From assembly GCF_003589595.1 (NCBI RefSeq), contig NW_020653713.1, positions 5,594,770-5,658,769 on the forward strand: 64,000 bases of DNA. The letters are read 5' to 3'. The notes below the pieces were generated by a model. That model was not told the origin of the DNA. It made no database searches and saw nothing but the letters and a program-made list of their open reading frames with translations. Below, one piece after another: positions 24,104 through 36,020 of this stretch. The position numbers and the translations under genes were made by a program. Every line of letters begins with the position of its first letter. The stretch's first letter is position 1. This DNA is from Hyposmocoma kahamanoa. Its lineage: Eukaryota > Arthropoda > Insecta > Lepidoptera > Cosmopterigidae.

Positions 24104-24359
24104 GTAGAGCTTCTTATGAAAGAGTTCCTCCAGGGACCTTAGTTATTCCTGCCGCCAAGCAGTAATATCAGCATTACTGTGCTCCGATTTTGAAAAGGTG
24201 TTGGTGAAATTACACACGGGATTCGTCAACTTATGTCTCAGGGTGACGGGCAGTGCCTTAGATCTTTTCGATTTAAATCACTGAATAGCACTGCAACTGC
24301 TTGTCGCTTACCACCAGGCGCACGACTTGTTCGTCCCGTCACTTGACATCATAAAAAAA
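24104..24359 (+). repeat. Family A repeat with complete 3' end
   Basis: The 5' mark and 3' mark (cgtcccgtcacttgacatc plus A7) are present; several internal deletions. Confidence 0.85.
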
Positions 24360-24412
24360 GACTCGACACTCGACGTCGTATTTTAGGTTCCAGATTCTCG
24401 CATCTACAATTG

Positions 24413-24490
24413 TTGCTTGGCGGCAGAAATAGGTAAGGTGGCAGTACATCCCTGGATGAGCTCTTTCACATGGAGCTCTACTGCTACTAA
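24413..24490 (-). repeat. Family A repeat, 5' fragment
   Basis: The minus strand shows only the first 80 bp of the family (plus: cggcagaaataggtaaggtg). It lies 54 bp from the plus-strand copy's tail. Confidence 0.82.
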
Positions 24491-24839
24491 GTCTCTTTTG
24501 ATGAAAGGGTTTCAGCCGTAGACCGGCACGCTTTTCCAATACGGGTTGGTCACTTCAGCCATTTTTCATGGGTTAGGATCGGAAAAAGGTTTACATATTT
24601 CTTGATCGTTTTAATCACAAATTTGTACAACTGACACGTATACAAAAAGGAATGAATTGGTGGCACCTATCAGAAACGAAACAAACAATGATCAAATGAT
24701 AATAAACACGGCAATTATACCAGCTGTTAATTATTCTAACTTTTCTACTACTAACTAACTAACTCTGTCAAATGTAATATCTCCTTGCTTGTAAGTCATC
24801 AAGATAAAGAAAACATGTCCATGTCTTAGATTTTGCTAT

Positions 24840-25615
24840 TATACTAATAATTCCCTGGCCAGCAGGTTAAGCTCCGCTGCATACGCAGTCCGCAGAATAC
24901 GTGAGCTTACCGATGTTAGTACTGCTAGACTAGTTTACTTTAGTTATTTCCATAGTATAATGTCCTACGGGATTCTTATGTGGGGTAAAGCGGCAGATAT
25001 TCAAACCATATTTGTATTGCAAAAACGAGTGATTCGTTCTGTGTACCGTCTAGGCTCTCGGGTTTCTCTCAGAGAAAAGTTTAAAGAGACTGGCATCATG
25101 ACTGTGGCATTACAGTACATTTACTCAAATATTTTATATGCTCGTAAAAATATACATAATTTCAATAAGAAAGAAGATATCCATAATATTAACCTTAGAG
25201 CTAAGTCCAAACTCATGGTACCACGATTTCGTTTAACCAAGGTAAACAACTCTTTTATGGGGAACTGTATACGTTTTTACAATAAGATTCCGGAGCATAT
25301 ATTAAGTTTATCATTTCCTAAGTTTAAAAACTACATTAAAAATATTTTGATCGAAAAATCGTATTACAAAATTGAAAACTACGTGTTAGATAAAGATGTA
25401 TGGAAAGACGACATGGCTCCAGAATCCACACAAATTTGATTCAAAGTGTACCATAGCATTTAAGTTTATTTGAAAAGAGCAATCCCTAGAGTTTCTTGCT
25501 CGTTCTTCTCAGGGAGGTCAGCGTAGTGAACGAGCAGTAGCTTAAATGTGACGATTTTAAGTGTAAATTTATTTTACCTATGGAATAAATAATCTTTGAT
25601 TTTGACTTTGATAAT
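24840..25615 (+). pseudogene. Jockey-type LINE ORF2, 5'-truncated insertion
   Basis: An open frame from about 24849 to TGA at 25437-25439 encodes the end of a non-LTR RT. RLSSAAYAVRRIRELTDV and YGILMWG are the conserved thumb/connection motifs, followed by LQKRVIRSVYRLGSR and a C-terminal region ending FYNKIPEH...FKNYIKNIL. The catalytic FADD block lies upstream and is missing, so this is a dead 5'-truncated copy, though the remaining frame is intact and thus fairly young. The 3' UTR runs to about 25615 with AATAAA at 25583 and a tttgattttgactttga end typical of this clade. Confidence 0.85.
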
Positions 25616-26574
25616 ATTTTATTCATATAATAAATACAACAATGGCTATATTACATTATTAGGTGATCTAGAAAATGGTAAACCTTTTTCTAGATCGTTT
25701 TAATCACAACACCGTGATTATAATGAGTCGTGAGTCTTCTTTCACCTTTAATGAGAGGTATTGGTTCTAAATATTTACAAACGTACCTATGTAATTTAGA
25801 CATTACAAGACAAGTACTTGTTTCAGGGGTTCGACCAGTTTCAATTGAAAAGCACTATCACTCTATGCTACAAGAGCCTTTAAAAATAGGGATTTGTTTA
25901 CAAAACTTGTAACATAGCTGTTGAATTTTGAACGCTATGTATATGACATAAAAAAACATTTCGTGACAAAAAAATACTCTTTCTATATCTCTAAATCTGT
26001 CTTGTTGTATCAAAAACAGAGAGGTATCGGCATTTAAGCGCATGCAAAATTGAACACAGTATGCATACAGATACGACAACATTTACTATGTACTTGTTTC
26101 TATTACCGGTATCGAACGTTTCACGGGTATATTGTAAATCCTACCTTAAGTCAAAGCCAATAACAATTTATGTCGGTTACAAGAAAATTCAATAAATTTC
26201 AACGAATCATTTTGTTCCGTAATCACCACACAGCCGAAAACAGCATTCATTTATTATTGACGGGGTAAAAGTAAAAAAAAAAATCATATCAAACACTCTA
26301 CACCGTTCGTGACAAATTGCCTTGGTAGCCAACCATTCATAAATTTGTCGAATTAATTTCACTTTTCGATCTAGTTGTCCATATTGATTTATTTTTCGTT
26401 ACGATTTTGCTTTGCTTATACGTGCCTCAAATTTGTTTTTATATAATAGCTGCATTGGATAAGCTTATTTATACATACAGAACTCTTCTGAGTAGGTATC
26501 AACACCTACACATCGAACCTTTCTTGTAACTGTCATAAGCGACATTAGACAAATTTTCCAGGGAAATATTGTTT
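25616..26574. other. Anonymous sequence
   Basis: Small frames at 25730-26082 have no recognisable domain. Confidence 0.45.
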
Positions 26575-26687
26575 TCTTTTATAATACCAAATGACGGGAT
26601 AAACAAGTCGTGCGCCTGGTGGTAAACGACACGCCAGTACATAACAGTTGCAGTGCCCCCCAGAGCTTTAAATCGCAAAGATCTCAA
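26575..26687 (-). repeat. Family A repeat, 3' fragment
   Basis: The minus strand carries the last 110 bp, including the tail region (plus: aaatgacgggataaacaagt). Confidence 0.85.
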
Positions 26688-27600
26688 ACTTACTCATTCG
26701 TCTCAGAGGAATCTGCCTCACAAAGTAGTAATCGATTTTAGTCAATTCATCGAGTATATAACCAGAAATATGGGCCATCTATCCTTGGCAACTCATCAGA
26801 CATATGAGGCTTATATCACTTTTAAATATCAACTCTCGTTTGCGCTGAAATCACAAATTAGAATAGTGCAGCGCCAATTGACCTGTGTGTACAATATTTC
26901 ATCGGTAATTAAATATGTAATTTTTAAATTGTCGTCCATTAAAGCAAAGCTCAAGTTAAACTGGACGATGGCCAATCAGAGCGCAGTTGTCACCGAAATG
27001 ATTTGGCAGAATAGTTTTCAAACAAATTAAATGACATTTCGTCTCTGTTATTGATTATATACTCGCTGAATCAATGTGACAATTTCAAGTGCAATTTGTT
27101 TAAGTATGAAATTTACATTATAGAAAAGATTAAGGCGCGAAGTAATTCACTGGAAGATGTGCGCACAGTATAAACTGTAAGGGTAAAATGCACACTTATT
27201 TATAAAAAACAGTTCTATAAACATGAAACTTGAGGTTACGTCAATTTTATTTAGTGTGAGTGTACTAAGAACGGATTTCCCGAAGTTCTACCCCTAACAG
27301 GGTGAAAATATGGTAAAAATGTTTTCCTTGAACTTACAAAGATGAAACTTAGTACAAATAATGCAAATTGCTAAAAGATTGACGTAATATTTTTTCGAAA
27401 TTTCCCTTAAGCAGGGGTGAAATGAGGCATTAAAGCTTGTATAGGAACTTTTTAACATGTGGTGCGATTTGCTGCAAACTTAATTTGAATATTTTAACCA
27501 ACATTTAAATACTTTGATTTGACTTTGAGTTTTTACGATTTTCACACATTATTTGATTTTTAGTTCGGGACTAAAGTTAATCAAAGTATAAAACATATTT
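26688..27600. other. Anonymous sequence
   Basis: A 125-codon frame at 26653-27030 begins inside a family A fragment and shows no domain, so it is not called a gene. Confidence 0.45.
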
Positions 27601-27692
27601 TAATTAAGAGTACCTCAGACGTTTCGGACGTATTGCAATGTTCATGATCTCCAAGGGACTAAAGAGACGGGTGTCAACATCTTCTAGCCGTG
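27601..27692. repeat. Half copy of the 44186 foldback element
   Basis: cagacgtttcggacgtattg and gtgtcaacatcttctagccg match one arm and the interior of 44186-44344; the second arm is absent. Confidence 0.78.
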
Positions 27693-27821
27693 TGAGTTTT
27701 TTTGACTACCCGTACTTGGTTTTTAATGTTTATTTGTACGCTAAGGTTGTTGATAGACCGAGACACAATACTCACGACATCCGGCGACTTGTCGCGCGAT
27801 ACCATTTGAGGTTTAGGTATT

Positions 27822-28408
27822 TTACCATTAAATAACAGTCTTACAAAAATATTCGACACCTAAGGATATTGCATAAAGAATGTGCTAATGTGTTAAACAG
27901 TGGTATGTACTTTATCCGATCATATAAAATCCTGATAACAGCCTAAATTAAAGGTTCAAATCGAATTATTTCACAATAAAATATCTAACTTTGTACAGGG
28001 TCAAGAGCACGTCAAGTTTGACACTTAAGACTTAAATCCCACTCTATGCCGCTTACGATAAAAATGGTCCAAAGTGTCAATCTGATGTGTTCTTGACTGT
28101 ACATAATATTTATACGCAGTTATTTCTTAAATTCTACAGCTAACCTGCTAAATTATGGTTTTCAACTGAAGCCCTGTTAGTTATTAAATTCACATTTATC
28201 CAAAAATTTGCTACTTGTCCAGCGGCTTAACGAAACGCCGCGCCGCCCCCTGCCCCGTCAGTCGCCATCAGGCTCTTGTCGACGTCGGTACTTTATTCAT
28301 GTTAACTTACTGCGCGCGGATTGCGGAACGCGAGGAGCAACACCCACACCTCACTTCCTAAAATCTAGGCTTGCGTTGAAATACCTCACCTTAATAAATT
28401 ATCTAGGT
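27822..28408 (+). repeat. Family E dispersed repeat, copy 2
   Basis: It aligns to 6715-7268 apart from a 104-bp MITE inserted at 27996-28099. The 3' third is GC-richer. Confidence 0.85.
27996..28099. mobile_element. 104-bp MITE with TA target, Tc1/mariner type
   Basis: The inverted ends (cagggtcaagagcac and the complement of gtgttcttgactg, continuing to gacactt) span about 28 bp. TA flanks both sides (27994-27995, 28100-28101). The related repeat at 6871-6880 (ttgcacataa) has no insertion, so the ends are confirmed by an empty site. Superfamily is inferred from TA plus CAG ends. Confidence 0.85.
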
Positions 28409-28946
28409 GGCTTTGTTCACAAATGGACCGAGGCAACAATTACTCGAGCAGTCAAAGAGCGTAACTATTTTAGTTAGCTTTTACGCTCAACTCTTTCAGT
28501 TGTTCCATTTTTCACTTTTAGTGACTGCTTTAAGATCCTTCTTTCTACTTGAGTGATTCGCTCTTTGATGTGCTTTTTATTTCAAACCGAGTTCGCTAAA
28601 AATTTTCTTGTCACTGTTGTAGCTAAGGGCAGGAGGAGTGTTCGACGAAGAGACTAACTTGACTTAAAACCCTGTGCTATTGTTTTGGGAACAGCACCTG
28701 GTCTCAGTTCCGGGCAGCTGTGCCCCGGAAACAAATCGAGAAAATGATCCACGAACTTCGAAAAAAAGGCATGTTAAATTCCTTAATATTTCACTAGCAT
28801 AGATCGTCAAATTTTATATGGAGTCTCTGTATACTGAGACTCAGATAAATCAGAGATCAAAATCAGATAATTCTAAATAAAAGAACTATGTCAACTCCGT
28901 ACAAAGTAACAGAACAGCTTTTATTTGTGCGCGAACGCCGCGCGCC

Positions 28947-29051
28947 GTATACGGATGCACACTGTCGCATAATAATGAAAGGCGCGTTGGTACGTCCATT
29001 GTTATGCAACGCAAGTGCATGGCGAGATTATGCGAATGTGTGCGTCCGTAC
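28947..29051. repeat. Inverted-repeat element, hairpin 1
   Basis: gtatacggatgcacactgtc (28947-) pairs with the stretch ending cgaatgtgtgcgtccgtac (29051). The surroundings are unusually CpG-rich. Confidence 0.72.
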
Positions 29052-29085
29052 AAGCCTCAGGCGCCGCTCAAACGTGTGTCCTGTG

Positions 29086-29208
29086 TTGGATACAAGCAAC
29101 GGGAAACTAAAAACGAATATTCTATATTCATACAAAACCGACACAGTTGCCGGTTTAGGCAACCGCACTTGTATGTAAATAGAATAGTTGCCGGTTGCTT
29201 GTATCCAA
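29086..29208. repeat. Inverted-repeat element, hairpin 2
   Basis: ttggatacaagcaac (29086-29100) is perfectly inverted as gttgcttgtatccaa (29194-29208). It lies 35 bp from hairpin 1. Confidence 0.78.
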
Positions 29209-30059
29209 TACAAGATATTATACGCGCGTACATTGCGTGGCACCTTATTGCACTATGCTATTTCCATCGCTCACTACAGACTTCTGTTTCAATTGCAATC
29301 ATATTATAAATTCAATTTTGGTGAACAAAATAATACACTAATATGCTATATACGAAAAAAAGGAACTTTAAACTCTTGGCAAAGATAGAAAATTCCGGTG
29401 CACTGGGGCATTACGCCAAACTGACAACCTTCCCTTTTGGACCACTGAACTTATTCTTTCGCGGAAGTGGATTCCAACCTCCAGGTCAACGGAGGCTTTA
29501 ACAAGACAAAGAAATATCTTGTTGGAGTCTCTACGTCCCATTACTCTAACATAGTTATATATTTATTGTGTACTAGATATAAATTTAATATTGACATAGT
29601 TACGTATTTTGTGCTATGTATTGTACGTTTAAGTGTGTAAATTACGTATAATAGTTATTGTAGAATAGAAACTCCAGTAATGAATAAATAATCATTTATT
29701 GATTACGTCACTCACTCCCTAATAACAGCAAACATAAATTATATACATAGGTACTATGCACAACCCTATAAACGTGCTACCTCAGCAACCTCTGTTACAC
29801 GATCTGAGATTCTATTTATAAGCTAATGTGCAGATTAATAGACAGTAAAATGTAATACACATGTTTGAGTAATTTTACTGTAATATTTATTTATATATTT
29901 AATGTATGTAATAAACCTATTTTATACTTGTATGGTACTTAATTTTGTTTGTAATAATACTTCCAAAGTTTACCGCTAGATGGTATTGGCATCGAAAACG
30001 CTATTTTTGAATCGCGGTGTTAAGATTTTCCCTCGAATGGTGACTGCTTTAACACAATT
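29209..30059. other. Anonymous sequence
   Basis: The ccaaagtttaccgctagat stretch near 29957 matches 11596 and may be the edge of a LINE 3' repeat. Otherwise nothing recognised. Confidence 0.45.
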
Positions 30060-30520
30060 TTGAATTTTCCTGAATCCCTGGTTGGACGACTGACCATTCT
30101 CGGTCAACGTCACCAAAACTCAGGCTATCATCGTGAACAACTCAAGGAAGATGCCACCGAAGCTCACACTGATGGGCCAGCCTATCGAGTGGTCCCCCAC
30201 GGTGAAATATCTAGGGATATAATCGAGTGAAAGTCGGAGTGTATAAGACGTGTATTAGATCCCGCCTAACATTTGCAGCCCCAGCGTGGTATGCGTTGGT
30301 AGGAGAGTGCAACAGGCAGCGACTCAGAGCACAACAGTCGCTGACCTTGCGGTGTATCATAGACGCCCCACGATTCGTGAAGAATGACGTCATTCAATGG
30401 GACTGAGCATGAAAAACCTCGACAGCTTCGTGGATCGCCTGGCCAAGACAACGATTAAGGTAGCTGGCCTTGCTGCACCGTCTCAAGTTTACACCCTGTA
30501 TAATGTGAAGGTGTGAGAAA
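30060..30520 (+). pseudogene. Jockey-type LINE RT remnant
   Basis: Readable motifs are WSPTVKYLGI (about 30190-30220), IRSRLTFAAPAWYALVGE (about 30256-30310), RAQQSLTLRCIIDAPRFVKN (about 30325-30384) and ASWIAWPR-type sequence in another frame. The block between YLGI and the IRSRL motif is deleted and several stops are present. The order matches the second half of Jockey ORF2. Confidence 0.8.
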
Positions 30521-31654
30521 GTGTGAGTATAGCGCGCTCACACTACAGTAGAAAACTTCTGGTAAGTTCTCAAGATGTTAAAGATGGGTTAAAAGACACT
30601 TGAAAAGCGAGCAGGTGTAACATATTCGACCTCATTCCTGTAGTACCTATATCAAAAAATTCTGACAGAAAACTTTTACGAATCATCAAACGAACTTGGT
30701 ATTTACGAAAAAATACAAAATATACCTATTCAATAAAAATAACCCTTTGAAGCCCTTTAAAAAGCGAGCACCAATTAAACTAGTCCAAAAGGGTTAACAG
30801 AACTCCAGGTCCTCAATAAATTCGTTCTTAACATTCTAAAACTGTACGGTTCAGACAATTACGTAATTCGGTCCATACGCAAATTCGGCTGCCCGTTTGT
30901 CCGAACACTGCCCATATTTACCCACAGTGGCGAGACTACACACGGGCTGACTTGGTTAGGTAATTTTCTGCTTACAATCTTGTTGAAAATTCAAAATTTA
31001 CACAGTTCTACAGTTCGTGCAGTTTCATCTGTAGTTGTGTACTGTAGTCTAGGCTCTTCTCTAATAGTAGAACTACTGGCTGAGTGAATTCTGTTAACTG
31101 GCTGAGTAATTTTGTATTGTATATAGAATGTGTTTAAAAAAATAGGATAGAAAAAGAAGAGCATCTTGGCAGATCTAAAAATAGCCTCCGTAAGTGAACA
31201 AGTAAAATAGTAAAATATTTAAAAAAAAGTACAATAAATATTTAGTTTTGAAGATTATCCCAGTTTATATTTATAAAGTACCTCTCGCTACGCAACCTAA
31301 GCTACGTCTCCAGGTTACAAATGCTGGAGTTCGCCTTACAAGTGGGGTACGATCGCCTTATACGAAAATTCCGATGTGAAAAATTTTTATATTTTATTTT
31401 TTTTAAATCTGTGAGGGAATGGAAGAGATATATAATATAACTCAAGGTTACAGTACCTATACACTGAGCTAATACTTACATCATTTACAGAGCACTCAAT
31501 TTTGAAATATAAAAAGTACACTTCGTGTATCTTTATGTGTGGTTGAGTATAAATCGAGCTGCAAGTCACGTCATTTAGAAAGCATTTCATTTTGAAATGT
31601 AAAAAAGTACAAGTTCGTGTAGTTTCATGTGTGGTTGAGTACCTATATATTGAC
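30521..31654. other. Anonymous sequence with a local duplication
   Basis: ttgaaatataaaaagtac near 31502 is repeated as ttgaaatgtaaaaaagtac near 31592, each followed by cgtgta and catgtgtggttgagta-type sequence, a small tandem duplication of about 90 bp. Confidence 0.5.
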
Positions 31655-32200
31655 TTTTTTTTTAATAATATCAAGTGACGGGACAAACAAGTTACTCATA
31701 CAGGTTCATCTATTGTTAGTATATCTATTGGTAGTAATAATCTAATTTTTGAAACAATATCGTAAGACTAATTCAACTTCAACGTAGCTACTCAATCTCT
31801 AAAGAAAACAACTATGTTTTTGGGACAATTTAACTAAAATCGGGTGTCATTCTCTCTTCTCTCTCAGGTCTTCTGGATTGACACAATTTGTGGTGGACTT
31901 ACATTCAAAATCTCTTTATATCATCAGATTTTTTTCTTATTATTGAGTAAGCTACACGTCTGTACATAACAGTTGCAGTGCCACTCAGAGCTTTAAATCG
32001 CAAAGATATGAGGGGCACTGCCACTGCGCCCGTCACCCTGAGACATAAGTAGACAAGTCCTATGTGCCTGTAATTTCACCAGCACTGTTACCCTTCCAAA
32101 CCGGAACGCAGTAATGCTGATATTACTACGTGGCGGCAGAAATAGGTAAAGAGGCAGTACTTCCCTGGACGAACTCTTTCACAAGGACCTCTACTGCTAC
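31655..32200 (-). repeat. Family A composite repeat with 250-bp insert
   Basis: Family A on the minus strand occupies 31948-32200 and the tail piece 31655-31692. The 31693-31947 segment between them is unrelated to A but is found again next to the A copy at 42910 (43180-43429). The shared insert suggests a composite that has moved or been copied as a unit. Confidence 0.82.
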
Positions 32201-32321
32201 CAAAACTATTTTATTTGAGTAGATCAGTGTACTGAAATATGAACAAAAGAAACTTAAACTTTAACTTGTGAGCCGTAAAATTCGATTTGATAAATATAGA
32301 TAAATAACTTCTTTAATCACT

Positions 32322-32494
32322 AGCACCTAGGGAAACCCGGTGTCGCGGGTTTAATAGTCACACACAAAGACAACCACAAATTACACTCAAACTCACAAGA
32401 TAAATAATTGTAGGCCATACAAATATTTCTCCCCGCCCGGGAGTCGAACCCGGGACCTCTGCGTGGCAGTCCGGCGTGGAAACCACGGAGTCAG
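32322..32494 (-). repeat. Family G SINE
   Basis: The minus strand has A box, a ctgccacgcag anticodon-type loop, B box gggttcgactcc and the body to gggtttccctaggtgc. Confidence 0.86.
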
Positions 32495-33371
32495 TTAATA
32501 TGATATAACTTCCTATTACATCATTAGTGAATGACATTTTAAGAAATTTTTAAGTCAATTTGATCTTTAATTACATATACATACGAGTAAATCGACACCT
32601 CCAATTAACACTACGCCAACTATATTTTTTGGTCACTTTCTGTTATTTTTGAAAACAGTCATATTTACTTACTAATATTATCCTCCCCAAATTTTGTGCA
32701 AAAAATAAAGATACAGTGATCTAAATTACAAAAAAAACAAAAAATAAATTTTAAAAACAGAATAGTAATAAAAGCAGGAAATTATTTACACTTTTTTCTG
32801 TTGAGTGCGTAAGAAGGTTCTCAGAACCAAAAAGGAGTCATATATCTTACAGAACCAACCCTACTAGCTCTGTCACTTTGTTTCGATTTCGAATTAATAT
32901 TTTAAATGATAAATTTTGTATATACACAGGGCAACAACTAGAGTTGTAGACTCATTCTTCTCAGAAGAATATATCTTTATGAAATGAAAATGTCTTTATT
33001 AACTTTCACAAAAGATACTTATATTTATATATGCCGATGGTCCTCACATGTTCTTGAATTTAGTTTCGTTTGTGAAAATCTGGTGTCCATGCTAGGATTA
33101 ACCTGTATTATAGAGCACCAGGCTCGCACCCTTACACCTCGAAGCAGATGTAAGAAAGATAGGCATAAGACAGGAAGACACGTGTACTCATACAATTACA
33201 AAACCATAAGACAAAAGGATACGTGTACATATACAGTTACAATTTAAGCAAAATGGAAATTAATGAAAATTGTTAAATTAGTTTTAAATAGATTGGAAAA
33301 CGATTGTTAGCATGCTTTGTTGTAAGCGTATGTATGTCTGGGCCTGTATCTGTATTTGTATATACTAAATA
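32495..33371. other. Anonymous AT-rich sequence
   Basis: A short repetition (cgtgtactcatacaattac / cgtgtacatatacagttac) lies at 33180-33242. No gene. Confidence 0.45.
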
Positions 33372-33388
33372 TTATATATATATATATA
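33372..33388. repeat. (AT)n microsatellite
   Basis: Alternating ta run at the left edge of the GC-rich block. Confidence 0.9.
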
Positions 33389-33389
33389 G

Positions 33390-33665
33390 GCTTTTTTTGA
33401 GGCTCAGGGGTTATGTGGGGACTCTCCCTCCACACTGGAAGGCCTACCCCACTAAAACCCTCCCGGGTTTCCCTCTCGCCGGTTGAGTCGGCGCCGTGGG
33501 ATCAGTGAACATTCACCACGACGCCACCCGGCCGCCCTAACTTACGCCAGGGCTCCCGCGCCAACGGAGGGGCGAGTCGGTTGTCCTCCGACCCGCCCCC
33601 CAGACGAGTGAGGCCCTGCAAAACAGGCTCCGGAGTCCCTGTCCAGAGCCCGCTGGACACTTACA
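33390..33665. other. GC-rich repeat-like block
   Basis: About 270 bp of strongly GC-rich sequence (tcggcgccgtgggatcagtg, acgccacccggccgcc) begins after an (AT)n run and ends at the repeat at 33658. Composition and sharp edges suggest the end of a mobile element, perhaps a LINE 5' region; no protein is readable. Confidence 0.5.
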
Positions 33666-33972
33666 GTGTCTACCATAACCTTTCTAAAAACAATCTTATG
33701 TCAATGTAAGCTTAAAGTGAGCTTATTATAATATTACTCATATTCGTACCATGACGAACCTGTCAACCAAGTAATGTATTATTGCAAAAGTGATTGAAAG
33801 AACGAATGATTTCTCAATATTGTCTATTCCTTAGTAAAAATAAGAATGAGATAACGCTATGTTAACTATATAATGCCATCTCTTTCTTTTTTGTTGTTCC
33901 GAATAGTCTTACCGTAGTATAATGTTTAAATACTTAATGCTATTTACATTCAGAGAATTTTGAATGTTAAAT
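33658..33972 (+). repeat. Uninterrupted relative of the mariner target repeat
   Basis: It aligns to 3536-3595 joined to 4646-4885 and lacks the mariner. A single TA sits at the insertion point (in gagcttattataat, about 33720-33735), so it is an empty-site paralogue. A related sequence in reverse orientation lies at 34880-34925, so the parent element may be longer with inverted ends. Confidence 0.85.
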
Positions 33973-33991
33973 AATCCCAGTACAGAGTACT

Positions 33992-34520
33992 AAAAAAACC
34001 GACCTCAAAAGTACGTGGAATTACGTCTATTTGATAACTTTTATTGAAATAATAAAAATCGGTTCTCACTCATTGACTTACAAATAAATGGACGACGGGT
34101 CTAATACAAAAACCACGAAAAAAATGTCCCAAGTCAACCTATTCGAAATTTAAATTGTAATGTCATCGCAGTATCGCGCTGTCAGTAGAACAAATAAAGA
34201 CTAAAGCGGAGTTTGGCGCTCTGTATACGATTTTAGCGCCTTACAAGAGCGGACACTTTTTAGCGCGGACCCGACGTCCATATAATTGTAAGTCAATGTT
34301 CTCACTACTCAAAGTATATTGAGAGAAAAACGCCTCGAATTGGAGAATAGCAAAACCAACCATTAAAATAATTGCTCCTTAAATAAAATTTAGGCACTAT
34401 TTATCCACTTTGGAGGTACCTGCTTTCCAACAAAAAAAGAATCATGAAAATCGGTTCACAAATACAGAAGTTATCGCGTAACATACATACAAAAAAAATA
34501 CAATACCACATAGATAGTGT
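33992..34520 (-). repeat. Family F repeat carrying an 8-bp-TSD MITE
   Basis: Plus starts aaaaaaaccgacctcaaaag; family F resumes after the MITE with aggtacctgctttccaacaa and aaagaatcatgaaaatcggt. Confidence 0.8.
34071..34298. mobile_element. MITE with 31-bp TIRs and 8-bp TSD, copy 2
   Basis: It has the same TIRs as 7411-7696 and closely related interior sequence with an internal deletion (228 against 286 bp). The flanks are ttctcact at 34063-34070 and 34299-34306, a perfect 8-bp duplication. It is inserted in a family F repeat. Confidence 0.92.
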
Positions 34521-34924
34521 TGTCATAATTTGACGAAATAAACATCACGTATTTTTATTTAACGAGAAATTATTTCCTATGTGCTATTAAATAAAAAATA
34601 AACAAAATATTGAAGAGATATATGTAAATAAATAAGTTCAACTTAACTTTTAATCATTACAAATCAATATTAAGACAATAAAACTGAAAATAATATTGTT
34701 TCCATTGCATCCGTGTAACTATTTTAAGATTGCTAAATTTGACATAAGAGCAATATTACTTTAATATTAAAGTCGCGTCATAGCACGAACTGAGTGAATG
34801 AATAGTCACTGCCAATAAAACATCATAGTTTTAACATTACAATAAGCTTACTTTAAGCGCGTTATGGTACGAAAAATCAACTTAAGGTTAAAGTAATATT
34901 GTTTTAAGAGGTTGTGGTAGGTTC

Positions 34925-35025
34925 CCTGGTCCCGCCCGTGACCATGGGACCTGTAAAGGGCCCGAAACGTTGCTCTGTTTGAAAAAATAAACATACGCTA
35001 TTTAGGTCCGAAAAATAATGTACAT
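34925..35025 (+). repeat. Family D foldback repeat, half copy
   Basis: cgtgaccatgggacctgtaa, agggcccgaaacgttgc, then aaaaataaacatacgctatt. Confidence 0.75.
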
Positions 35026-35077
35026 TCCTAAATATAGATATTTTTGCATTATGAACTAAGTAATCTCAGTACAGATT

Positions 35078-35310
35078 ATTAAAAAAACCAACTTCAAAAA
35101 TTCGTGGAATTAAATCTATTTGCCAAGTTTTATTGAAATCGGTTACCGGAAAGTTACCACCCTTAGAGGTGGAATATTTTCTTTAAATTCAAATAGAACC
35201 ACTACTGAGGACCTCTTACCAATTCACAATGCCGGAGTTATCGCGTATCATACATAAAAAAAGAACACAGTCGAATTGAAAACCTCCTCCATTTTTTGAA
35301 ATCGGCCAAA
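35078..35310 (-). repeat. Family F repeat, nearly complete
   Basis: Both TIR regions are present (aaaaaaaccaacttcaaaaa and cctcctccattttttgaaat on plus), with short internal deletions. Confidence 0.84.
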
Positions 35311-35547
35311 AATTGTTATATGTATGTCAATGGTACGTCGTTCGACGTCATTCTCTTCAACATAATCTATTTATTTATTTATTTCTTTATAATACACTGG
35401 CTATAAAGGCGTTACAATAATGAATTTTGAATCACTGAGATCTGCCTCAGGAAACAAAATTTTCATAGTTTTTTTTTGTAATGTTATTTTCATGCATTAA
35501 TTTGTAAAAAAACTAATCATGATGTCCAATAATAAAATATAAAAATA

Positions 35548-36020
35548 ATAAATTTTATCTACACACATATCATAAACCCTCTATGATGTGTTCAATAAAC
35601 AGCAAATTACGGCCAGCATAAAAACAAACTGTTTTGTTAGAACTAATTTCTTATTTGTGAAAATTATAATATTGCTTATTAATAAGATCAAATTCGATTT
35701 TATTATAACATTCCAATTTCAAACATCTCTGAAAAACAAAACAATTTGATTCGACCTCAATTCTAATATCAGTCGAGATGAAGTTTTATTCGAAATGAAA
35801 TGTCAATAGCAAACAATTTTGACAAATTTCACAAGGTACTTGATATCGAACGATATGATAGTTGGGTCGACTCTAGTTTGTCTATGAATTAAAGAAAACT
35901 ACGGTTATACGGTTGCCAGTCGTAACATGTGGTTCCTGAAGACATCATAAAGAGCTTATAACATGTGTATATGTAAAGCAGTCTATGTAACTGTACATAA
36001 TTAGGCATTAAAGTACTCCC
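35548..36020 (+). repeat. Family C repeat, copy 1
   Basis: About 450 bp match 45383-45826 in the same orientation. Near the ends, cctctatgatgtgttcaa and gacatcataaagagctt form an approximate inverted pair, suggesting a non-autonomous DNA element. No coding capacity. Confidence 0.8.

Noticed and set aside
26653..27030. 125-codon open frame
   Set aside because: It starts within an antisense family A fragment and shows no domain or coding-like pattern.
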